Source of the DNA: Wenyingzhuangia gilva
GTDB taxonomy: Bacteria > Bacteroidota > Bacteroidia > Flavobacteriales > Flavobacteriaceae
Length of the DNA stretch: 64,000 bases
Direction of reading: 5' to 3'
Assembly (NCBI RefSeq): GCF_030519655.1
Contig: NZ_JAUMIT010000002.1
Span: 62,001 to 126,000, forward strand
Shown here one piece after another: positions 39,447-49,051 of this stretch. The position numbers and the translations under genes were made by a program. The first letter of the stretch is position 1; every line of letters begins with the position of its first letter. The notes under the pieces were generated by a model. That model was not told the DNA's origin. It worked only from the letters and a program-made list of their open reading frames with translations, and made no database searches.

Positions 39447-42400
39447 ATGAAAATTAATTTTATTAATTGTCGTTTTAAATTTTTAAAACGGCTTACTCTA
39501 ACTATGATTAAAACTTTTTTAATTCTTTTTTGTTCAACAGTATTTGGATTAAATACAGAAATCACCTTTTCTCAAGAAAAGATAGAAATAAAGAAGAATC
39601 AATTAGTTTCTCCCAAGCAAGTATTTAAAATTATACAAAAACAAACAGATTACAGTTTTATATATCCTAAAGACCTATTTGATAACATTCCTAAAATTCA
39701 ATTAAAAAAAGGAAAGGTTCAGGCTGCGGAGTTACTAGATCAAATTTTTACTCCCAATCATTTAAATTACGAGGTCACCAAAAGCAAAAGCATTATTATT
39801 AAAAGTTTTTTTAAACAAGAAAAAATAATAATTACTGGTAGAGTAGTTGATGAAAAAGGTTTTCCTTTAATAGGTGTAAACGTTCTAGAAAAAGGACAAA
39901 GCAATGGTACTATTACAGATTTTGAAGGAAATTATAGTATTAAAATAAATCCTGGTTCTACATTGGTCTATAATTTTGTAGGATATGTATCTGCCGAGAG
40001 AACATTTACTCAAAACACAACAATTAACATTGTTCTTAAAGAGGATACATTTTTATTAGATGATTTAGTGATTGTTGCTTACGGGGAGTCTAGCAAAAAT
40101 AAAATTACAGGAGCTGTTCAAAAAGTAGATGCTGAAGAGTTAGAAGATATTCCAGTAGCTCAAGTAACACAAAAATTACAAGGGAAGTTATCAGGAGTGC
40201 AAATACTTCAAAACACAGGAACACCAGGTGGTGGAATGTCAGTAAGAATTAGAGGTCAGGCTTCTATTTCTGCAGGAAGTGATCCACTTTATGTAGTCGA
40301 TGGTTTTCCTATTACTGGTGATATTGCCAATTTAAACCCAGATGAAATAGAAAATATTACGGTATTAAAAGACGCTTCATCAACAGCTTTGTATGGGTCT
40401 AGAGGAGCCAATGGAGTTATTTTAGTAACCACCAAAAGAGGAAAAGGAAAAAGCACCATGTCCTTAAGTGCTTATACAGGTATGCAACAAATTCCTGCTA
40501 AAGGAAGACCAGACATGCTTAACGCAACAGAATTTGCTCAATTTAAAAAAGAAATTTTTGAAGCAAGAGGACAAGCTGTTCCTGCTGCCTACCAAAACCC
40601 TGAACAATACGGAGAGGGAACAAATTGGTTTGATGCCATTACAAGAAACGCAATGATTCAAAACTATAGTTTATCTTATACCGGTGGTGGAGAAAAATTA
40701 AAAGCATCTGTAGTTGCTGGTTTTTTTAATCAAGAAGGTGTATTGTTAAATTCAGAATACAAGCGTTTTTCTTTACGTGCTAACTTAGATTATGAAGTTA
40801 ATGATAAAGTTAAAGTAGGATTTAATGTTGCACCAAATTTTACAACCAGAAAGTCACCTCAATCAGATGGGGTTTGGTATGAAACCGGTGGAATTATTCA
40901 GGGAGCTATGTTAACCAACCCAATGTATAGTTATATTAATGATGATGGATCTTATCCATATGCTTTGCCAGGTTGGGATAATGAATTTTTTGTAAACGGT
41001 ATTGTACCTATGCCTAACTGGTATCATCAAGTTCAAGCTGTAAAAAATAGAAATATCAATGTTGGAATCTTATCTAACGCGTTTTTAGAAGCTGAAATTA
41101 TCCCTAATTTAACGTATAAAATTATGGCAGGGGTAGATTTAGGAAACTCTGTGAGTGATAGTTTTAGACCCTCAACAGCAGGTAATGTTTTTGACCCAGG
41201 TAATCCAAATGATGCCACAAGAATTTCAGGAGGACATGCAAATAGTTATGGGTACTCATGGGTGATGGAAAATACTTTAAATTATGATATAGATTTAGGA
41301 GATCACCAAGTTGAAGTATTGGCTGGTTACACCACGCAAGCCGCAAGAGGAGAAAGCGGGTCTTTTGGAGGAACAGGATATCCTGATAACAAAGTAGAAA
41401 CATTAAATGCTGCAACTACAATTACAGGAGGAACAGATATCCAAGAATGGAGTTTAGCATCTCTTTTAGGTAGAGTTAATTATAGCTTTAAGGATAAGTA
41501 TTTACTTTCTGCGGCATATAGATCTGATGGTTCTTCAAAATTTGGAAAACAAAATAGATGGGGGAACTTTCCTTCATTGTCTGCAGGATGGATTATCTCA
41601 AAAGAAAATTTCTTAAAAGACAAATCATCTATTTCTTTCTTAAAATTTAGAAGTAGTTACGGGCTTACAGGAAATAATAATATTGGAAACTATACCCAAT
41701 ACGCTTCTGTGGTTCCTACAAATTATCCAATAAACAATACGTTAAACGGAGGAAAAACGCTGGCTGGTTTAGACAACTCTGAACTAGGGTGGGAAAGAAC
41801 TACTCAGCTAGATCTAGGACTTGAATTAGGTTTGTTTAATGATCGTATAAACTTTGCTTACGATTACTATGATAAACTTACCACAGATTTATTATATACT
41901 GTAGAAATTCCTATTTCTTCTGGATTTTATAATTACGCAACAAATATTGGTGATTTTAAATTTTGGGGACATGAATTTAGTTTAAATACCAAAAACTTTG
42001 TAGGAGATTTTAACTGGACTACAGATTTTAATATTTCGTTTAATAGAAATGAAGTTCAAAAACTAGGAGTAGATGACGCACCTGTTAGAGGGGAATATAC
42101 CATTACTGAAGTAGGAAAACCTATGGGGCAACTTTATGGTCTTAAAGCAGATGGAATTTTTCAAAATCAAGATGAATTTGACGCTGGTCCTAAACACAAT
42201 GGTGCTGCGGTAGGAACCATAAAGTTTGAAGATCAAGATGGAGATAATGTGATTAATAACGATGAGCGTGATTATACATATTTAGGAGATACCAATCCAG
42301 ATTTTATATACGGATTTACGAATACTATTAAATATAAAAACTTCGATCTTACCGTAGTTGCACAAGGAGCGTATGGGAATAAAATAGTAAATGTAGCAGA

Positions 42401-42794
42401 AAGATTTACAGGAAACTTAGATGGATCTTTTAATGTAAATCGTGGCGTTTTAGATAGATGGAAGTCCGAAGCAAACCCTGGAAGCGGTAGATATGGAACT
42501 GTAGCAGCAGGAACAACAGGACCTGAAAGAGACTGGTTTCATTCTAAGTTAGTTTATGATGCTTCATATTTAACTATAAAAAACATTACTCTGGGATATA
42601 CGGTACCGGTTTCTAAAGCTAACTTTTTATCCAATTTAAGAGTATATGCAAGTGTACAACAAGCATTTGTATTTTCTAGTTTCCCAGGAGCTAATCCAGA
42701 GGTTTCATCTGCAGGAGGTTTGTTTTCAGGTTCAGACAAAACAACTTACCCAGTTCCAAGAACATTTACAATAGGATTAAACCTATCGTTATAG
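39447..42794 (+). CDS. SusC/RagA family TonB-dependent outer-membrane transporter with STN domain
   Basis: 1115 residues. Signal peptide (about 1-42), STN signalling domain (about 48-118, QKQTDYSFIYPKDLF and LLDQIFTPNHLNYEV), CarboxypepD-regulatory-like domain (about 128-200, GRVVDEKGFPLIGVNVLEKG), TonB-box-like LDDLVIVAYG (205-214), plug domain with SVRIRGQASISAGSDPLYVV and SSTALYGSRGANGVILVTTK, then a beta-barrel ending in RTFTIGLNLSL. SusC proteins import oligosaccharides with a SusD lid. The STN domain means it can signal to the FecR/sigma pair just upstream. Stop is 31 nt before susD. Confidence 0.97.
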   Translation: MKINFINCRFKFLKRLTLTMIKTFLILFCSTVFGLNTEITFSQEKIEIKKNQLVSPKQVFKIIQKQTDYSFIYPKDLFDNIPKIQLKKGKVQAAELLDQIFTPNHLNYEVTKSKSIIIKSFFKQEKIIITGRVVDEKGFPLIGVNVLEKGQSNGTITDFEGNYSIKINPGSTLVYNFVGYVSAERTFTQNTTINIVLKEDTFLLDDLVIVAYGESSKNKITGAVQKVDAEELEDIPVAQVTQKLQGKLSGVQILQNTGTPGGGMSVRIRGQASISAGSDPLYVVDGFPITGDIANLNPDEIENITVLKDASSTALYGSRGANGVILVTTKRGKGKSTMSLSAYTGMQQIPAKGRPDMLNATEFAQFKKEIFEARGQAVPAAYQNPEQYGEGTNWFDAITRNAMIQNYSLSYTGGGEKLKASVVAGFFNQEGVLLNSEYKRFSLRANLDYEVNDKVKVGFNVAPNFTTRKSPQSDGVWYETGGIIQGAMLTNPMYSYINDDGSYPYALPGWDNEFFVNGIVPMPNWYHQVQAVKNRNINVGILSNAFLEAEIIPNLTYKIMAGVDLGNSVSDSFRPSTAGNVFDPGNPNDATRISGGHANSYGYSWVMENTLNYDIDLGDHQVEVLAGYTTQAARGESGSFGGTGYPDNKVETLNAATTITGGTDIQEWSLASLLGRVNYSFKDKYLLSAAYRSDGSSKFGKQNRWGNFPSLSAGWIISKENFLKDKSSISFLKFRSSYGLTGNNNIGNYTQYASVVPTNYPINNTLNGGKTLAGLDNSELGWERTTQLDLGLELGLFNDRINFAYDYYDKLTTDLLYTVEIPISSGFYNYATNIGDFKFWGHEFSLNTKNFVGDFNWTTDFNISFNRNEVQKLGVDDAPVRGEYTITEVGKPMGQLYGLKADGIFQNQDEFDAGPKHNGAAVGTIKFEDQDGDNVINNDERDYTYLGDTNPDFIYGFTNTIKYKNFDLTVVAQGAYGNKIVNVAERFTGNLDGSFNVNRGVLDRWKSEANPGSGRYGTVAAGTTGPERDWFHSKLVYDASYLTIKNITLGYTVPVSKANFLSNLRVYASVQQAFVFSSFPGANPEVSSAGGLFSGSDKTTYPVPRTFTIGLNLSL

Positions 42795-42825
42795 AATTCT
42801 TGACTAATAATAAAACAGAAACATT

Positions 42826-44337
42826 ATGAAAATTAAATTATATATAATATTTGCCATCGGAATTTTATGTTCTTCATGTGAAGAAGAATTTTTAACAAAA
42901 CTCCCAGAAACGGTGGTTGCTGGAGATGACTTTTTTAAGACAAAAGAAGATTTTCAACAAGCAACTATTGGAATGTATGCTCCATTAAGAAACTTATACG
43001 GAATTGGTCTTGCAGACTATGGAGCATGGATTACTGGTGAAATGCGTTCGGACAACACTATCTTTTTATATAATAATGCTAATAGAGGATATGCGGGCTT
43101 AGAATATATCGATCAATTTATTGATGATGCTAATGGAGGGCATGTAGGTACAAAATTTGATAATAATTATATTTTAATTGGTAGAGCCAATCAAATTATT
43201 AGCAGAATTGACGAAGCGGATATAGAAGAAGCTTCTAGAGACAACTATAAGGGACAAGCTTTAACAATGAGAGCTTTTGCTTACTTTGATTTGTTGCAGT
43301 ATTTTGGAGATGTGCCTTTAAAATTAGATCCACCTACATCTTATAAAAATACTTCAGGACCTAGAATTGATTCGGATATTATTTACAATCAAATTATAGA
43401 TGATTTAATTATTGCAATTGATTTACTTCCAGGAGTAGCAAACCAAAGTCCTGGATTAATTTCAAAAGGAATGGCTCAAACATTATTGGGAAATATTTAT
43501 TTAGTGCGTAAAAATTGGGAATTGGCCGAAGAAGTACTGTTAAAAGTATCAGGATATACATTATTATCAGATTACGAAGCCATTTTTGATCCTGCTAATA
43601 AAGGAAATTCAGAATTAATTTTTGAAGTACAATATTGGGATGATATTAGTGCAGGATTGAGTAGTAATTTTGGATATAATTTTTTACCAATTTTACCAGA
43701 TGTAGGAGTTATTAACGGATTTCCTTCAGGACATTCTAATGGTTATGCAGGATGGAATATTCCAAGTCCAGAATTGTTAGATGCCTATGAGCCTGGAGAT
43801 TTAAGAAAAGATGCTTCTATTGCTTATTATACAGGAGGTCAATACACTAATTTTCCTTATATCAAAAAATATACACAAGGGTCCACTTTAGCTCCAAATA
43901 CAAATAACAATTGGCCTGTATATAGATATGCCGAGGTTTTGTTAATGATTGCAGAGGCTAAAAACGAACAAAACAAAACAGATGCCATTGATTATTTTAA
44001 TATGGTTCACGCACATCCAAGAACAGGGCTTGCAGCCGTTCCTTCAGCAACTCAATCAGAGTTAAGAGATTTAATTCTTGACGAAAGACAAGTAGAGTTA
44101 GCTTTTGAAAATAAAAGATGGCTTGACTTGGTAAGAACCGATAAAGCTATTTCTGTAATGAATCAGCAAGGAGCTTCCATAAAAGCCAACCCTCAAGATT
44201 ATTATTATCCAGCAGGTATTGGTTTGCCAGCAGGAGCTTACAGCGTATCTAGCAAGCATTTATTGTTGCCATTACCGCAGAGAGAAATTAGAGTAAACCC
44301 AGAAATTACACAAGAAGATCAAAACCCTGGTTACTAA
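42826..44337 (+). CDS. SusD/RagB family glycan-binding lipoprotein
   Basis: 503 residues. Lipobox with Cys18 (LCSSC), then acidic residues (EEE) that favour surface export in flavobacteria. Landmarks are TVVAGDDFFKTKEDFQQATI, the TPR-like helices (ALTMRAFAYFDLLQYFGDVP), and the C-terminal RYAEVLLMIAEAKNEQN and ERQVELAFENKRWLDLVRTD. It captures substrate outside the cell and closes on the SusC barrel. Directly follows susC as always. Confidence 0.97.
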   Translation: MKIKLYIIFAIGILCSSCEEEFLTKLPETVVAGDDFFKTKEDFQQATIGMYAPLRNLYGIGLADYGAWITGEMRSDNTIFLYNNANRGYAGLEYIDQFIDDANGGHVGTKFDNNYILIGRANQIISRIDEADIEEASRDNYKGQALTMRAFAYFDLLQYFGDVPLKLDPPTSYKNTSGPRIDSDIIYNQIIDDLIIAIDLLPGVANQSPGLISKGMAQTLLGNIYLVRKNWELAEEVLLKVSGYTLLSDYEAIFDPANKGNSELIFEVQYWDDISAGLSSNFGYNFLPILPDVGVINGFPSGHSNGYAGWNIPSPELLDAYEPGDLRKDASIAYYTGGQYTNFPYIKKYTQGSTLAPNTNNNWPVYRYAEVLLMIAEAKNEQNKTDAIDYFNMVHAHPRTGLAAVPSATQSELRDLILDERQVELAFENKRWLDLVRTDKAISVMNQQGASIKANPQDYYYPAGIGLPAGAYSVSSKHLLLPLPQREIRVNPEITQEDQNPGY

Positions 44338-44450
44338 ATAAACTCAACATATACGTTAGTTATTTCTAACCCTTGACCTAATTGTGAGTTAAGGGTTAGA
44401 AACCTACGTCTCATTTTTAAATCTTAATTATTCTTATAAAATAGTTGTTT

Positions 44451-46784
44451 ATGAAATTTTTACACAAAAAAAAGCAATTCTTTGCCTTACTCTTACTCTT
44501 ATTTGTAAAGAGTTTGTATGCACAACAAACATCGGAAATCTTATTAAGCAAACTTAGTTTAGAAGAAAAGGAACGTATTGTAATAGGTTCTGAAATGGAA
44601 ATTCCATGGTCCGAAGGAGGAGATACAGGTGTTGGAGAGGTAGGAGGAAATGTTCCTGGAGCCGCAGGAAAAAGTTTAGCTAATGAGCGACTTAATTTAC
44701 CTGTAGTTATTTTTGCTGATGGTCCAGCTGGAGTTAGAATTAATCCACATAGAGCTTCAGTACCAGACAAAACATTTTATGCCACTGCATTTCCTGTAGC
44801 TTCCTTGTTAGCTTCTACTTTTAATACAGAATTGATGAGACAAGTAGGGAAAGCTTTTGCTCATGAAGCAAAAGAATATGGTGTAGATATATTATTGGCT
44901 CCAGCTTTAAATATTCACAGAAATCCACTAGGAGGTAGAAATTTTGAGTATTATTCTGAAGACCCATTATTATCTGGTAAAATGGCTTCCGCTTTTACCA
45001 ATGGAGTACAGTCTTTAGGAATAGGAGTTTCTGTAAAACATTATGCAGTTAATAATCAAGAAACCAATAGAAGTAGAATTAATGCAATAGTTGATGAAAG
45101 AGCTTTAAGAGAAATATATTTAAAAGGATTTGAAATTACTGTAAAAGAATCTAAGCCATGGACGGTCATGTCTGCTTATAACAAGGTTAATGGAGTTTAT
45201 GCATCTGAAAGTTATGATTTGTTAACCACTATTTTAAGAGAAGAATGGGGATTTAAAGGTTTTGTGATGACTGATTGGTTTGCAGGAGAAAATGTTCCTC
45301 AACAACTTAAAGCTGGAAATGATTTGTTAATGCCAGGAACACCTAACCATAAAAACATGATTGTAAATGCTGTTAAAAAAGGACTTTTAACAGAAAAAGA
45401 GTTAGATAGAAATGTAAAATCTATTTTAGATATATACCAAAAAACGCCCTCTTTTTTAGGGTATAAGCCTAGTGGTACACCAGATTTAAAAGCTTCACAA
45501 AAAATAGCTAAAGAAACAGCAACAGAAGGAATGGTTTTATTAAAAAATGATGAAAACACATTGCCATTAACTATAAACAAATCACAAAAATTGGCTTTGT
45601 TTGGAGTAGCAAGTTATGAAACTATTGCTGTTGGAACGGGAAGCGGAAATGTAAATATGGCTTATTCTACTTCTTTGTTAGAAGGTTTAGAAAAAAAGAA
45701 TTTGTTCATAGACAACAGTGTAAAGGAGGGTTATGTAGAATACATAGAAAAAACCAAAGCTGCACTACCTCCTAAAGCATGGTCTTTTGGTCCTGATAAA
45801 ATATTACCAGAGAAAAAATGGACATCAGAAGAATTAGATGTAATCGCACAAAAAACATCAATGGGAATTTTTACTGTAAATAGAACATCGGGTGAGTTTT
45901 ATGACAGGCAACAAGGATATGATTTCTACTTATCTAAAGAGGAACAAACATTACTTAAAAAAATATCAGAAGCTTACCACAAGCATCATAAAAAAATGGT
46001 TGTTGTTTTAAATATAGGAGGTGTTATAGAAACAAACTCTTGGAAAAAAGATGCAGATGCAATTCTTTTAATGTGGCAAGGAGGGCAGGAAGGAGGAAAC
46101 GCTGTAGCTGATATTTTAGTGGGTGAACGAAATCCTTCAGGTAAATTACCAATGACATTCCCTATTCAGTATATGGATCATTACTCTTCTATAAACTTTC
46201 CTGGAAAAGAATTGGTAGACAATCCATATCCTAGTGGTACTGTTGGTGTAAAATCGGAAGTAATTTATGAGGAAGGAATTTATGTAGGTTATCGTTATTT
46301 TAACACATTTAATGTACCTGTATCTTATCCTTTTGGTTTTGGACTTTCTTATACAGATTTTGAAATTTCTAAGGGAGATTTTAAAACAACTAAAGACGGA
46401 AAATTAGAGCTTAGCTGTTGGGTGAAAAATATAGGAAACAAAGCAGGAAAAGAAGTCGTACAGTTTTATATATCATCGCCTGAGGTAGAATTAGAAAAAC
46501 CAACAAAAGAACTTAGGGCATTTGTAAAAACAAAACAATTGAAACCTGGAGAAAAACAAGAGGTTAAAGTGATATTAAATGCTACAGATTATGCTTCTTT
46601 TTCTCCAAAAAGATCTGCATGGATATTAGAGTCTGGAATCTACAATATTGAAGTTGGAAATTCTATAGATCACATTTTTTTCAAAGAAACATTTAAAAGA
46701 AATGAGCTGCTTGAAGTCTTAAAAACAACTAAAAGTTTGGTGCCAAAAAGAGAAATTTCTGTATTAACTAAAAAAAGTAAATAA
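44451..46784 (+). CDS. Glycoside hydrolase family 3 (probable beta-glucosidase)
   Basis: 777 residues from ATG 44451. Signal peptide (FFALLLLLFVKSLYAQQ). N-terminal (alpha/beta)8 domain with FADGPAGVRI, KHYAVNNQETNRSR and the nucleophile Asp275 in GFKGFVMTDWFAG; then the alpha/beta sandwich (LLKNDENTLPL; WQGGQEGGNAVADILVGERN; NPSGKLPMTFP) and a C-terminal fibronectin III-like domain (FGFGLSYTDFEIS; LKPGEKQEVKV). Most enzymes of this layout remove terminal beta-linked glucose. No lipobox and no type IX sorting domain, so the periplasm is likely. Its stop overlaps the next start by one base. Confidence 0.95.
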   Translation: MKFLHKKKQFFALLLLLFVKSLYAQQTSEILLSKLSLEEKERIVIGSEMEIPWSEGGDTGVGEVGGNVPGAAGKSLANERLNLPVVIFADGPAGVRINPHRASVPDKTFYATAFPVASLLASTFNTELMRQVGKAFAHEAKEYGVDILLAPALNIHRNPLGGRNFEYYSEDPLLSGKMASAFTNGVQSLGIGVSVKHYAVNNQETNRSRINAIVDERALREIYLKGFEITVKESKPWTVMSAYNKVNGVYASESYDLLTTILREEWGFKGFVMTDWFAGENVPQQLKAGNDLLMPGTPNHKNMIVNAVKKGLLTEKELDRNVKSILDIYQKTPSFLGYKPSGTPDLKASQKIAKETATEGMVLLKNDENTLPLTINKSQKLALFGVASYETIAVGTGSGNVNMAYSTSLLEGLEKKNLFIDNSVKEGYVEYIEKTKAALPPKAWSFGPDKILPEKKWTSEELDVIAQKTSMGIFTVNRTSGEFYDRQQGYDFYLSKEEQTLLKKISEAYHKHHKKMVVVLNIGGVIETNSWKKDADAILLMWQGGQEGGNAVADILVGERNPSGKLPMTFPIQYMDHYSSINFPGKELVDNPYPSGTVGVKSEVIYEEGIYVGYRYFNTFNVPVSYPFGFGLSYTDFEISKGDFKTTKDGKLELSCWVKNIGNKAGKEVVQFYISSPEVELEKPTKELRAFVKTKQLKPGEKQEVKVILNATDYASFSPKRSAWILESGIYNIEVGNSIDHIFFKETFKRNELLEVLKTTKSLVPKREISVLTKKSK

Positions 46785-49036
46785 TGAAAAAGTATTATCA
46801 ATTTTGTAGGCTGTTTTTATTGTTTTTGACTTCTGTTACTTATGGACAAATGACTTCAGCAGATTTTTTAAAAACAGACGGTACTGTATTAAGAAATCAA
46901 AATGGATTGGGTGACACGATAACTTTACGTGGAACAAATTTAGGAGCTTGGTTGAGTATGGAGTATTGGATGGGCCCCGTAGGAAAAGGATCTTTAAATA
47001 GAAGTCAATGGGTTGCAAGCGCATCATCTACTTACTCTGGAACAAATGTTCAAAATGTTTTTGATAGAGATTTAAATTCTCGCTGGTCATCAGGAGCAGC
47101 ACAATTACCAGACGAATCACAATATTTTATGGTAGACATGCAAGAACAGGTATTGTTTAATCGTATTTCTTTTGAGGCTAGAGGCTATACGGGAGATTAT
47201 CCAAGAGGATATAGAATTGAGGTTTCAGATGACCAATTAAATTGGGAAGAAGTAACTTCTGGAACAGGAACTTCTGAAGATATTTTTGTGCAATTACCTA
47301 ATATTTACCACAAGAGATATGTAAAAATAGTTCAAACAGGAACTGCAAATTCAAATTTTTGGTCTATTGCTGAATTCAACCTTTTTATGGAAGATGATTA
47401 CACAGTAAGAAATTCTTTATATGATAGGTTTGGAGCCGATATGGCAGATACCATATTAGATAGTTTTCAAGAAGCATGGATTACTTCTAGTGATTTAGAC
47501 AATATTCAATCTATGGGTATGAACATGGTGAGAGTTCCTTTTTATTGGATGGAAATTATGTACAATGACGGAACCATAAAACCTCATGGCTTTGATCAAT
47601 TAGATTGGGTAATTAATGAGTGTAATGACAGAAACATGTACGTTATTTTAGATTTACACGGAGCACCTGGAGGAATTAATGGTTTTATAACCAGTGGTCA
47701 GGCAGTTATTAATAATTATTGGACCGATCAGAATTCTCAAAATATGACAATAGATATTTGGAAGGCAATTGCTACCCGTTATAAAGACAACCCAACAGTA
47801 GCCATGTATGATTTATTAAATGAGCCATTAAGTTCAGATCAATCAAATTATCCGATACATCAATTTTATAATGATTTGTACAATGAAGTAAGACAAATAG
47901 ATCCAGATCATACTATTTCCATAGGAGCTTTTCCTGGGTTTAGTTTTGTTGTTGCTCCCCAGCATTACGGTTGGACAAATGTGGTTTATCAAGTTCATCA
48001 CTATAATGAAGATAAAACAAATTGGACTTCTCAAGATGGTTTTATTGATGCTGTTTTGTTAGATGTTGCAAACCATATGCACAACTGGAATGTTCCTGTA
48101 TTAGCCGGAGAATTTAATTTATGGAATTTCCCAGATTTGTGGCAAAAATACATCAGTGGATTAAATGCTCTAAATGCATCTTGGTCTAACTGGGCTTATA
48201 AAGTGAAAAGAATTGATAATCCTGTTGAAAATTGGGGGTATTACGATGGTTATCCAGGAGAAATACCTGACATACATTATGACACAGCAGAAGTAATTTC
48301 TCAAAAATGGTCTCAATACGTAACTCCAAATTTTAGAGAGAACACAAATCATATTAATAATATATCTCCTTTAACACAAGCAACTATTTCTGTAGCTCCT
48401 ATAGGAATGAATATATGGATAAAGGGAAATAATTTAAAATACCTGAGTTCCGAAGGAAATGACAATCCGATGACTTGTATTAAAACAGAACAGAATGCAT
48501 GGGAAGTGTTTAAAGTTGTAGATGCAGGAAACGGTAAAATAGCATTACTAGGCTCTAATGACAAATATGTAAATGCAGGAGATGGAACTGGATCAATGTA
48601 TTGTAACGCTGATGCTATAGGAGAAACTGAGAAGTTTACTTTTATACAGTTAGGAGAAAATAAATTTGCTCTAAAAAGTAATGTCGGATTTTATCTTAGT
48701 TCAGAAAATGGAGTAAATCCAGTAATTTCTAATAGACAAACTATTGGAGGTTGGGAGCTTTTTACTTGGGGTGACGCCACAGAGAATACAGTAAGTAAAA
48801 CAACAGAGTTTGAAATATATCCTAATCCGGCTTCTAATGAAGTTTCGGTAATTGTAGAGAATGCAGAAAAAAATTACAATTTAAAAGTATATGATACTAC
48901 AAGTAGATTAATTGTAGCGCTGAATAAAGTAAAAGATAAGGTAGATATTGATGTGTCATCTTTTTCTTCTGGTCTCTATTTCTTTCATCTAACAAATTCT
49001 AATGAAAAGTTTATCAAGAAGATATTTATAAACTAA
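46784..49036 (+). CDS. Secreted multidomain GH5 (exo-glucanase/rutinosidase-like) with inserted F5/8-type domain and T9SS sorting domain
   Basis: 750 residues. Signal peptide, then the GH5 opening (TLRGTNLGAWLSMEYWMGP), then an F5/8 type C (CBM32-like) domain (about residues 75-205, starting near SQWVASASSTYSGTNVQNVF and closing near WSIAEFNLFM), and then the rest of the GH5 barrel with MNMVRVPFYWMEI, ILDLHGAPGGINGF, acid/base Glu347 in LLNEPL and nucleophile Glu443 in LAGEFN. A fascin-like beta-trefoil (about 540-665) and a C-terminal type IX secretion sorting domain (about 675-750, FEIYPNPASNEVSV) follow. The GxNLGxWL and DLHGAPG features resemble exo-beta-1,3-glucanases and related rutinosidases. 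Start codon overlaps the GH3 stop (TAATG). Confidence 0.9.
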   Translation: MKKYYQFCRLFLLFLTSVTYGQMTSADFLKTDGTVLRNQNGLGDTITLRGTNLGAWLSMEYWMGPVGKGSLNRSQWVASASSTYSGTNVQNVFDRDLNSRWSSGAAQLPDESQYFMVDMQEQVLFNRISFEARGYTGDYPRGYRIEVSDDQLNWEEVTSGTGTSEDIFVQLPNIYHKRYVKIVQTGTANSNFWSIAEFNLFMEDDYTVRNSLYDRFGADMADTILDSFQEAWITSSDLDNIQSMGMNMVRVPFYWMEIMYNDGTIKPHGFDQLDWVINECNDRNMYVILDLHGAPGGINGFITSGQAVINNYWTDQNSQNMTIDIWKAIATRYKDNPTVAMYDLLNEPLSSDQSNYPIHQFYNDLYNEVRQIDPDHTISIGAFPGFSFVVAPQHYGWTNVVYQVHHYNEDKTNWTSQDGFIDAVLLDVANHMHNWNVPVLAGEFNLWNFPDLWQKYISGLNALNASWSNWAYKVKRIDNPVENWGYYDGYPGEIPDIHYDTAEVISQKWSQYVTPNFRENTNHINNISPLTQATISVAPIGMNIWIKGNNLKYLSSEGNDNPMTCIKTEQNAWEVFKVVDAGNGKIALLGSNDKYVNAGDGTGSMYCNADAIGETEKFTFIQLGENKFALKSNVGFYLSSENGVNPVISNRQTIGGWELFTWGDATENTVSKTTEFEIYPNPASNEVSVIVENAEKNYNLKVYDTTSRLIVALNKVKDKVDIDVSSFSSGLYFFHLTNSNEKFIKKIFIN

Positions 49037-49051
49037 ACGCAAAAAAAATAA

